Both the position numbers and the translations under genes were made by a program. From NCBI GenBank assembly GCA_001796785.1, contig MGNL01000017.1, positions 1-19,203 of the forward strand: a stretch of 19,203 nt of DNA. Reading direction: 5' to 3'. The stretch's first letter is position 1, and every line of letters starts with the position of its first letter. The DNA is from Chloroflexi bacterium RBG_16_51_16. Lineage in GTDB: Bacteria; Chloroflexota; Anaerolineae; Anaerolineales; Villigracilaceae. The notes under the pieces are model-generated. The model was not told the origin of the DNA and ran no database searches. It saw nothing but the letters and a program-made list of their open reading frames with translations. Below are positions 7,664-13,996 of this stretch, piece after piece.

Positions 7664-9067
7664 TCAAGCACCTTGAGCTAGAGTGATGGCCCTCGTACGT
7701 ACATCATCAATTGTACCTGCCATCATGAAAGCCTGTTCCGGTAAGTCGTCACATTTACCATTCAATATTTCACGGAATCCATTCACGGTGTCCTTAAGAG
7801 GTACATATCTTCCATCGATTCCAGTAAATCTCTCAGCTACGAAGAATGGTTGAGAGAAAAATCTTTCAATCTTGCGTGCCCGTGCGACAATTAATTTATC
7901 GTCCTCTGAAAGCTCATCAATCCCGAGAATGGCGATGATATCTTGAAGATCCTTATACCTCTGGAGCACCCGCTGAACTTCCCTTGCAGTACGATAATGG
8001 TCATCGCCTACGATGTTTGGATCAAGGATACGAGAAGTTGATGCAAGAGGATCCACGGCAGGATAAATACCCTTCTCAACAATTGATCGTTCGAGTGCGA
8101 TGGTCGCATCGAGATGAGTGAACGTAGCCACAGGTGCAGGATCGGAATAATCATCTGCAGGAACATAGACCGCCTGCATTGAGGTGATTGACCCTGTACG
8201 AGTGGAAGTAATTCTTTCCTGCAACTCACCCATCTCCGTTGCTAGGGTAGGTTGATACCCGACAGCGGATGGCATTCTGCCCAAAAGAGCCGATACCTCG
8301 GAACCGGACATCGAAAATCGAAATATGTTATCGATAAATAAAAGGACATCTTTTCCATGGTCCCGGAAGTATTCAGCCATGGAGAGTGCAGTCAACCCAA
8401 CTCTTAACCGAACACCTGAGGGTTCATTCATCTGCCCATAAACCATCACCGTATCTTTCATGACTCCTGACTCGAGCATCTCCCTATACAATTGCGTGCC
8501 TTCTCGGGTCCGTTCACCAACACCGGCGAAGACTGAATTTCCTTCATGCTCCGTAGCCACTGACCGGATCAACTCCATGATAATTACTGTTTTCCCTGTA
8601 CCAGCTCCGCCGAATATTCCAGTCTTGCCGCCTTTTGTGAATGGAGCAATAAGATCGATCACTTTGATTCCGGTTTCAAATACCTCAACCTGGGTTGATT
8701 GCTCGGCGAATGTAGGCGCTGCTCGATGGATCGGATAATAAGTGTCAGATCGCACTTCTCCCTTCAGATCCACTGGATGACCCAGGACATTAAATATTCG
8801 CCCTAATGTGGCAGGCCCTACCGGTACGAGAATGGGCTGACCTGTCGCTACGGCGGGCAAACCTCGCTGCAAACCATCGGTAGTGTCCATTGATACGGTC
8901 CGAACCCAACTCTCACCGAGGTGTTTTTGCACCTCGAGAATTAAGGGTGGTTGACCGGATCGGTCAACCCGGATGGCTTCATACAGGTCAGGGGTTTCAC
9001 CTTCTGGAAATTCCACATCCACTACTCCCCCCAATATTTGTACAACACGACCAGTCGCATTAGGCAT
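7664..9067 (-). CDS. atpD: F1Fo ATP synthase beta subunit
   Basis: This is the catalytic beta subunit of F1, about 467 residues. It begins MPNATGRVVQILGGVVDVEF. The Walker A loop GGAGTGKT lies near 153-160, with the catalytic glutamate in GERTREG (about E185). Also visible are GQMNEPSGVRLRVGLTALSM, LLFIDNIFRFSMSGSEVSAL and DELSEDDKL, the beta-subunit DELSEED element. These mark a true catalytic beta rather than alpha or a V-type subunit. Starting at ATG 9067 avoids overlap with atpG and follows a GGAGGA ribosome site; the open frame continues upstream to 9121 without family-like sequence. It makes ATP from ADP and phosphate as part of a membrane rotary enzyme. Confidence 0.97.
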   Translation of the reverse strand: MPNATGRVVQILGGVVDVEFPEGETPDLYEAIRVDRSGQPPLILEVQKHLGESWVRTVSMDTTDGLQRGLPAVATGQPILVPVGPATLGRIFNVLGHPVDLKGEVRSDTYYPIHRAAPTFAEQSTQVEVFETGIKVIDLIAPFTKGGKTGIFGGAGTGKTVIIMELIRSVATEHEGNSVFAGVGERTREGTQLYREMLESGVMKDTVMVYGQMNEPSGVRLRVGLTALSMAEYFRDHGKDVLLFIDNIFRFSMSGSEVSALLGRMPSAVGYQPTLATEMGELQERITSTRTGSITSMQAVYVPADDYSDPAPVATFTHLDATIALERSIVEKGIYPAVDPLASTSRILDPNIVGDDHYRTAREVQRVLQRYKDLQDIIAILGIDELSEDDKLIVARARKIERFFSQPFFVAERFTGIDGRYVPLKDTVNGFREILNGKCDDLPEQAFMMAGTIDDVRTRAITLAQGA

Positions 9068-9083
9068 CCATTCCTCCAAAAAT

Positions 9084-9971
9084 TCAACCTGCCAGAGCTT
9101 CTGCTCCACCAACGATATCAAGAATGTCGCTCGTTATCCCCTGCTGCCTCACCTTGTTGTAATCCAATTGAAGGCCTCCAACCAATTCCCGGGCATTATC
9201 GGTGGCATTTCGCATGGCGACCATCCGTGCTGCATGTTCACTTGCAAATGATTCCAAGATAGCTTGATATACCTGTAGGGCGGTGAAGCGAGGGATGATC
9301 TCACCAAGGATTTCAGTTTGATCAGGCTCGTATTCATATGCTGCAGCCGGTGAACTAGGGTCCTGAAAAGCTTCAACCCGGCCGTCTCCAGAGTCTATCT
9401 GTAATGGAAGTAGTTTTTTCAAGGTGGTTATCTGTCGACCCATGTTAATAAAATCGGTGTAGACAAGATTTACTTCATCAACTTCACCCGTAAGAAATTC
9501 GTCGACTGCCAACCTGCCGATGGCAGACACATCCGCAAAGGAAGGTGCGGCAGGCAGGTTGCTGAAATCAGCGATTACGTTTTGCTTTCTTCGAATTAAT
9601 AGATCTCGGCCTTTTCGACCTACTGCAATAAATTTAACGGGTACCTGATGCTGATCAAATTTGTGTTGGGTGAAACGGATGATATTTGAGTTGTAAGCCC
9701 CAGCAAGCCCTCTGTCCCCCGTGATCACGAGGACCAGGCAGCCGTGTTCAACTTTTCGTTCGACGAGTAAAGGATGCAGGCTTTCTCGACCAGGTTGACC
9801 AGCAATATGGGTGAGGACCTGCCAAGCTTTCGTGGCATAGGCTCGAGTTGCCGTCATCGCATTGATCGCCTTGCGAACTTTACTGGCACTCACGGTCTCG
9901 AGCGCGCGCGTTACCTGGGCAATATTTTTAACGCTCCGGATCCGGAGCCGCATTTCACGAGCGGATGGCAT
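9084..9971 (-). CDS. atpG: F1Fo ATP synthase gamma subunit
   Basis: This is the gamma (central rotor) subunit, 295 residues. The N-terminal helix (MPSAREMRLRIRSVKNIAQV, then TRALETVSASKVRKA) and the matching C-terminal helix (ASEHAARMVAMRNATDNA, then LVGGLQLDYNKVRQQGIT) form the coiled shaft that turns inside the alpha-beta ring. The central Rossmann-like domain is seen in VLVITGDRGLAGAYNSNI. Length is normal. It lies 18 bases after atpA and 16 bases before atpD, which is the conserved order alpha-gamma-beta-epsilon. Confidence 0.96.
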   Translation of the reverse strand: MPSAREMRLRIRSVKNIAQVTRALETVSASKVRKAINAMTATRAYATKAWQVLTHIAGQPGRESLHPLLVERKVEHGCLVLVITGDRGLAGAYNSNIIRFTQHKFDQHQVPVKFIAVGRKGRDLLIRRKQNVIADFSNLPAAPSFADVSAIGRLAVDEFLTGEVDEVNLVYTDFINMGRQITTLKKLLPLQIDSGDGRVEAFQDPSSPAAAYEYEPDQTEILGEIIPRFTALQVYQAILESFASEHAARMVAMRNATDNARELVGGLQLDYNKVRQQGITSDILDIVGGAEALAG

Positions 9972-9989
9972 AAGCGCTACTCATTAGAA

Positions 9990-11657
9990 TTACGATGCTC
10001 GCCAGCTACGTTTGAATGTGTTCAACGCCTGGATGAACTTTTCCTTTGTTTCATCATTAATCATCTTTCTGGTGGCTACTTCCCTGCCAATCTCAGGGTA
10101 TGAACCATCGAAAAATGCAATCAGATCTGTCTGCCATTGTGCCATTTTGTCTACCGGTACAGCATCAGCAAATCCATTCGTCCCGGCAAATAAAATAATC
10201 ACCTGGTGTTCAAGAGAGACCGGTTGATATTGGGGTTGTTTGAGTATTTCCTGCATGCGTTGTCCGCGCCCAAGTTGTTGTTGGGTGGTCTTATCCAGGT
10301 CCGAGGACATCAGGGCGAATGCGGCCAGTTCACGATAAGCTGCCATGTCAAGCCTTAATCGACCAGCAACTTGTTTCATGGCCTTAGTCTGAGCATCGCC
10401 GCCAACCCTGGAAACGGATATACCTACATTTACTGCTGGTCGGATGCCTGCATTAAATAAATTGCTTTCTAGGTAAATCTGTCCATCTGTGATTGAAATT
10501 ACATTCGTAGGGATATAAGCGGATACATCACCAAGGAGTGTCTCGATAATCGGCAGGGCGGTCAACGAGCCACCGGTGCCATTAACTTTAACGATCCTGT
10601 ATTTTTCAGGATCCTTCATAGCCTTTCGTTCTTCATCGGCCGCATGTTTTGAGAGGGGTCCAGAATACACTACTCCGTTGAGTCCCTGGCTTGCTTCAGC
10701 GGATTCTCCATGGAAGGAAACGTCAACAATCACATATTGTGTGGCGAGGCGCGCGGCTCGTTCCAATAAGCGAGAATGGAGGTAAAACACATCGCCGGGA
10801 TACGCTTCCCGACCCGGAGGTCTGCGAAGGAGCAGGGAGACTTGTCTATAAGCCCAGGCATGTTTGGAAAGATCGTCAAAAATTACAAGGGCATCCCGAC
10901 CAGTTTCTAAAAATTCTTCTCCGATCGCACAACCAGAATAAGGAGCGATATATTGAAGTGCTGCTGAATCATCCGCTGCGGCGACAACCACGATCGTATG
11001 CTCCATTGCCCCATGCCTTTGGAGAACCGCCACCGTGCGGGCAATGGCTGCCTTCTTCTGACCGATCGCAACATAAATACACGTGAGATCCTTACCCCTC
11101 TGATTTATTATGGTATCGATCGCAAGCGCGGTCTTTCCGGTTTGTCGATCACCAATAATTAACTCCCTCTGACCGCGCCCAACAGGGATCATCGAATCAA
11201 TTGATTTAATCCCGGTCTGGACAGGTGTGTCAACATCCTGGCGTTGGACGACTCCTGGTGCAATCCTCTCTATCGGCCGATAGCCTGTCGTTGAAATTGG
11301 ACCTTTACCGTCAATCGGTTCCCCCAGTGCGTTAACCACGCGGCCAACCAGCGCATTACCGACAGGTATTGAGGCGATCCGTCCCAGGGCTCGGGCACTC
11401 ATCCCTTCGGAGATTTCGGAATAGTCGCCCATGACAATCACACCGACACTATCTTTTTCAAGATTGAAGGCGATTCCGATCACTCCGTTTTCGAATTGGA
11501 CAAGCTCCTGTGCTTTAACATTCGCCAACCCTTGCAGGCGTGCAATACCGTCGCCAGCTTCAAGCACCCTGCCTATATCGCTGATATTGATGCTGGGTTC
11601 GAACTCTGCGATTTGATTCTTTAAATCCCGGCTGATTTGACTGATTAAATCCGACAT
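9990..11657 (-). CDS. atpA: F1Fo ATP synthase alpha subunit
   Basis: This is the non-catalytic, nucleotide-binding alpha subunit of F1, about 555 residues, longer than many because of its tail. Visible features are the N-terminal segment INISDIGRVLEAGDGIARLQ, the Walker A region ELIIGDRQTGKTALA, YVAIGQKKAAIARTV, the late segment RPAVNVGISVSRVGGDAQTK, and the C-terminal FDGSYPEIGREV. ATG 11657 is chosen because GGAGGT lies six bases upstream and the protein begins MSDLISQISRDL; the open frame continues eight codons further without support. It is the first gene of the cluster: delta (atpH), b (atpF), c (atpE) and a (atpB) are not encoded upstream. Confidence 0.97.
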   Translation of the reverse strand: MSDLISQISRDLKNQIAEFEPSINISDIGRVLEAGDGIARLQGLANVKAQELVQFENGVIGIAFNLEKDSVGVIVMGDYSEISEGMSARALGRIASIPVGNALVGRVVNALGEPIDGKGPISTTGYRPIERIAPGVVQRQDVDTPVQTGIKSIDSMIPVGRGQRELIIGDRQTGKTALAIDTIINQRGKDLTCIYVAIGQKKAAIARTVAVLQRHGAMEHTIVVVAAADDSAALQYIAPYSGCAIGEEFLETGRDALVIFDDLSKHAWAYRQVSLLLRRPPGREAYPGDVFYLHSRLLERAARLATQYVIVDVSFHGESAEASQGLNGVVYSGPLSKHAADEERKAMKDPEKYRIVKVNGTGGSLTALPIIETLLGDVSAYIPTNVISITDGQIYLESNLFNAGIRPAVNVGISVSRVGGDAQTKAMKQVAGRLRLDMAAYRELAAFALMSSDLDKTTQQQLGRGQRMQEILKQPQYQPVSLEHQVIILFAGTNGFADAVPVDKMAQWQTDLIAFFDGSYPEIGREVATRKMINDETKEKFIQALNTFKRSWRAS

Positions 11658-11694
11658 CCTTTGACCTCCACCGGTCTGCACTTATGTACAATAA

Positions 11695-11716
11695 CCCGGA
11701 TAAATCTTTATCCGGG
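11695..11716 (-). promoter_or_regulatory. Perfect 10-bp hairpin in the atpA leader
   Basis: CCCGGATAAA (11695-11704) and TTTATCCGGG (11707-11716) form a perfect 10-bp inverted repeat about 38 bases before the atpA ATG and upstream of its ribosome site. No T-run follows on the minus strand (TTATTG), so it is not a standard terminator. It may stabilise the message or bind a regulator. I found no convincing atpA promoter by eye in 11717-11880. Confidence 0.6.
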
Positions 11717-11854
11717 CTATGTATTGTCATTACCTTCCCCTTCGTGAGCGGGGGTACAATCGCCGGAATCTTACCTGAAAGGACTGGTCTTGTCCAGTTA
11801 CAATCATCATATGGCCAAGCATAACCGTAAAAATTCAAGAAAAAAAATTTAACC

Positions 11855-11882
11855 TTGTCATCCATACAACATGGACTATACT
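11855..11882 (+). promoter_or_regulatory. Candidate promoter for the Ddl-like gene
   Basis: TTGTCA (11855-11860), a 16-base spacer and TATACT (11877-11882). The predicted transcript starts near 11889, leaving a leader of about 67 bases that carries a small open frame (11894-11959) and a 15-base palindrome (AAATGAC-C-GTCATTT, 11935-11949). Confidence 0.45.
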
Positions 11883-11893
11883 ATTCTCCAATT

Positions 11894-11959
11894 ATGTCGA
11901 TGAGTAAATCATCCAGTCGTGGATTTGACCAGGAAAATGACCGTCATTTCGTAGAATGA
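11894..11959 (+). CDS. Possible 21-residue leader peptide overlapping the Ddl-like start
   Basis: A small frame encodes MSMSKSSSRGFDQENDRHFV plus one residue, and its TGA overlaps the ATG of the Ddl-like gene (ATGA). It would lie a few bases from the predicted transcript start, with no ribosome binding site. The downstream gene also lacks a clear Shine-Dalgarno site, so coupling through this frame is conceivable. The length is easily reached by chance, so confidence is low. Confidence 0.2.
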   Translation: MSMSKSSSRGFDQENDRHFVE

Positions 11960-13068
11960 AAAGATATTGGCGAGTCCCAGTCATTGCAAATATCAAAACG
12001 GAGAAGGAAGAGAAACCAGAAGGCGTACCTCCGGATGCCTTTGCGGATTTTGACACGATCGAAACAATAAACCAGCTCCGTGCCGCGATTGAAAGTGAGG
12101 GGCATAGGACCACTTTTATCATGGCCGATCAAAATATTCCTTTCGCCTTACAGGAATTCAAACCTGATATTTGTTTCAACATGGCTGAAGGACTGGGTGG
12201 AGACGCGCGTGAGGCTCAAATACCTGCTCTACTGGAATTGATGCGCATACCCTATACAGGTTCGCGAGTCCTCACCAATGGAATATCCCTTGATAAAACT
12301 TTAACGAAGCGAATTTGGCGAGACCGCAATTTGCCAGTGGCGCCTTTCCAGGAGTTCATCAGCGGTGATGAACCCTTGCGGTCTGATCTTAAATTCCCTT
12401 TATTTGTTAAACCTGCGCGTGAAGGAACCGGCATGGGCGTTGATACGAATGCGATCGTCAATTCCGAGAAGGACCTTCGCGAGAGAGCCGTTTATATTAT
12501 CAATACTTATGAGCAACCAGCACTGGTTGAAACTTTTTTGCCCGGAAGAGAATTTACTGTTGGAATTCTTGGCCGGAAGGATGCCCATCTTTTCGGCCGT
12601 CACCCAGACTGGTATGAAAAGGACGGCTATCACCGATTCCCCATCCTTGAAATTGCCAGCAGCCGCTCAATAACTCCACAGGTTTACAGCCGGGCTGCGA
12701 AAGCCCAAGAGGTTGGAGCGGAGGGTGCACCCGATTTTTACTGTCCAGCAGATCTAGAGCCTGAGGTAGTAAAAAAATTGAATCACCTCGCGTTGCGCGC
12801 TCACAATGTGCTCAATGCCCTCGATTATTCCAGGACGGATGTGCGCTTCGACGGTGAAGGTAATCCCCGCCTGCTCGAGATCAATACCCTTCCAGGTTTA
12901 ACCCTCGGCTACAGCGATCTGTGCTTACAAGCTGAAGCTGAAGGAATCTCCTATAACGATCTCGTACTCGAGATCTTATACCTCGGAGCGAGCCGCTGGG
13001 GCATGGTCGCACCGCGTGAAGTTCCTCTTAACCAACCACGGAAAAAAACGGCACCTTTGAACAAATAG
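11956..13068 (+). CDS. D-alanine-D-alanine ligase-like ATP-grasp protein
   Basis: This is a 370-residue ATP-grasp enzyme resembling D-Ala-D-Ala ligase. Shared elements are LLELMRIPYTGSRVL then SLDKTLTKRIW, FVKPAREGTGMGV (the nucleotide loop, in place of GSSVG), VETFLPGREFTVGIL, and the metal-binding end DVRFD...LLEINTLPGLT (about D295, E308 and N310). The N-terminus (VIANIKTEKEEKPEGVPPDA) lacks the GGxSxE segment whose glutamate binds the first D-alanine in true Ddl. The enzyme may therefore join other amino or carboxylic acids. The start ATG fits the first beta strand of the fold. It is divergent from the ATP synthase operon and ends at a hairpin shared with the cold-shock gene. Confidence 0.85.
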   Translation: MKRYWRVPVIANIKTEKEEKPEGVPPDAFADFDTIETINQLRAAIESEGHRTTFIMADQNIPFALQEFKPDICFNMAEGLGGDAREAQIPALLELMRIPYTGSRVLTNGISLDKTLTKRIWRDRNLPVAPFQEFISGDEPLRSDLKFPLFVKPAREGTGMGVDTNAIVNSEKDLRERAVYIINTYEQPALVETFLPGREFTVGILGRKDAHLFGRHPDWYEKDGYHRFPILEIASSRSITPQVYSRAAKAQEVGAEGAPDFYCPADLEPEVVKKLNHLALRAHNVLNALDYSRTDVRFDGEGNPRLLEINTLPGLTLGYSDLCLQAEAEGISYNDLVLEILYLGASRWGMVAPREVPLNQPRKKTAPLNK

Positions 13069-13122
13069 ACTCTATTGATCCGATACGATGGGGCTGGATG
13101 CGGTCGATCTTGGAAGAGCCAC

Positions 13123-13154
13123 AAAAAAAACAGTGGTGTTTCCACCACTGTTTT
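13123..13154. terminator. Strong terminator between the Ddl-like gene and the cold-shock gene
   Basis: A 12-bp perfect stem (AAAACAGTGGTG at 13127-13138, CACCACTGTTTT at 13143-13154) closes on a TTTC loop. On the minus strand it runs into eight T (complement of 13123-13130), giving an excellent terminator for the cold-shock gene. On the plus strand only four T follow, so it may also stop the Ddl-like transcript. Confidence 0.9.
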
Positions 13155-13184
13155 ATCGCAAGACCCTCTCCGAAAGATTGAGGT

Positions 13185-13397
13185 TTACGAAATCGGAACT
13201 ACGTTCGCTGCCTGCAGGCCTTTTGGTCCTTCCTCGATGGAAAATTCCACTTTCTGTTCGGCCTCAAGTTTACGATAACCATCGCTCTGGATGGCAGTGT
13301 AATGTACAAATACATCCTCACCACCGTCTCGGCCGATAAAACCGTACCCCTTAGTGGCGTTGAACCATTTGACGGTTCCAACAAAACGTTCGGACAT
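13185..13397 (-). CDS. CspA-family cold-shock protein
   Basis: This is a 70-residue single cold-shock domain, a small five-stranded barrel that binds single-stranded nucleic acid and melts RNA secondary structure. Both RNA-binding motifs are present: RNP1-like KGYGFIGRDGG and RNP2-like DVFVHYTAIQ. The N-terminus (GTVKWFNATKGYGFI) and the ending (EFSIEEGPKGLQAANV) are typical, and the length matches the family. AAGGAAG lies directly before the ATG. The gene has a near-ideal promoter about 100 bases upstream and a structured leader with a terminator-like hairpin, so control by attenuation or antitermination is possible. Confidence 0.95.
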   Translation of the reverse strand: MSERFVGTVKWFNATKGYGFIGRDGGEDVFVHYTAIQSDGYRKLEAEQKVEFSIEEGPKGLQAANVVPIS

Positions 13398-13417
13398 CTT
13401 CCTTTTCTCCTGCTGTC

Positions 13418-13463
13418 AAAAAAATTAGCCCGTCCACCTTTCCGCTGACGAAGGCGCCCGGGC
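13418..13463 (-). promoter_or_regulatory. Terminator-like hairpin in the cold-shock gene leader
   Basis: Read on the minus strand, GCCCGGGCGCC (13463-13453) pairs with GGTGGACGGGC (13438-13428) through five plus four pairs with a small internal loop. It is closely followed by seven T (13424-13418). It lies between the predicted transcript start (about 13469) and the ribosome site, so it could be an attenuator that the cold-shock protein or low temperature overrides. Confidence 0.5.
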
Positions 13464-13475
13464 ACGACAGGAGCA

Positions 13476-13504
13476 AGATTATCATGTCTAATTTTCGATG
13501 TCAA
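13476..13504 (-). promoter_or_regulatory. Sigma-70-type promoter of the cold-shock gene
   Basis: On the minus strand, TTGACA (13504-13499), a 17-base spacer and TAATCT (13481-13476). The -35 box is a perfect consensus match. Transcription should begin near 13469, giving a leader of about 70 bases. Confidence 0.8.
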
Positions 13505-13808
13505 GATTAAAATACACTCATTTTTATTAGGTGGGCTAAAATGACAAATTGGCTATAAATAATCTTAGATCCTCCAAATTTAGTATTTCAACATGAATCA
13601 AAAATAGATCACCTACCGATCTGATTTTGACATTATTAGTGTTCTCTATAATTACCGATAAACCTTAAAAATTCGAACTAGACGACGAGTTAATATGATT
13701 TAGAAATAAGACCCATACTAAATCCCTATATCTAGTGGGATCTGTACACCGGAAAGCTCCTGTAGCGGTATTTAATCCCGAGATTATGAGTATTAAAATA
13801 CGTTAATA
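13505..13808. other. Gene-free AT-rich stretch with small stem-loops
   Basis: No convincing coding frame is seen between the cold-shock promoter and the next plus-strand promoter. It holds several short inverted repeats. AAAAT-AGATC pairs with GATCT-g-ATTTT (13601-13628, one bulge), ATCCC pairs with GGGAT (13722-13741), and GTATTTAAT pairs with ATTAAAATAC (13768-13801, one bulge). None has a clear T-run. It could hide a small RNA or be a decayed gene; nothing decides between these. Confidence 0.3.
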
Positions 13809-13837
13809 TTGACAAGTTGTCCTAATTACACTATATT
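13809..13837 (+). promoter_or_regulatory. Strong promoter with palindrome upstream of the receiver/transposase-like gene
   Basis: TTGACA (13809-13814), 17 bases, TATATT (13832-13837). A perfect 11-bp palindrome (GACAA-G-TTGTC, 13811-13821) overlaps the -35 box and could be an operator. The leader to the ATG at 13997 would be about 150 bases. It contains a 7-bp hairpin (AATTTGT-GTAA-ACAAATT, 13923-13940) and a second, weaker promoter (TTGACC-18-TAGACT, 13947-13976). Confidence 0.6.
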
Positions 13838-13996
13838 CAAATTGCTTTTTGGCTATAAGAATTAATATATGTGTAGATGATTTTCCGAAAACATTGTGGC
13901 CTGGAAATATATCTAGGCTGCCAATTTGTGTAAACAAATTATCATGTTGACCAGAATATTATAAAAAAGTTAGACTACGTTTTCTAATCTACGCAA

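Noticed and set aside
11560..11865. Open frame on the minus strand upstream of atpA as a possible delta subunit (atpH)
   Set aside because: The translated sequence shows no delta-subunit features, overlaps the atpA N-terminus in another frame and crosses the leader hairpin.
13923..13940. Second Rex operator (TTGT...ACAA)
   Set aside because: The half-sites are only four bases apart, not the ten required by the Rex consensus; better read as a small hairpin.
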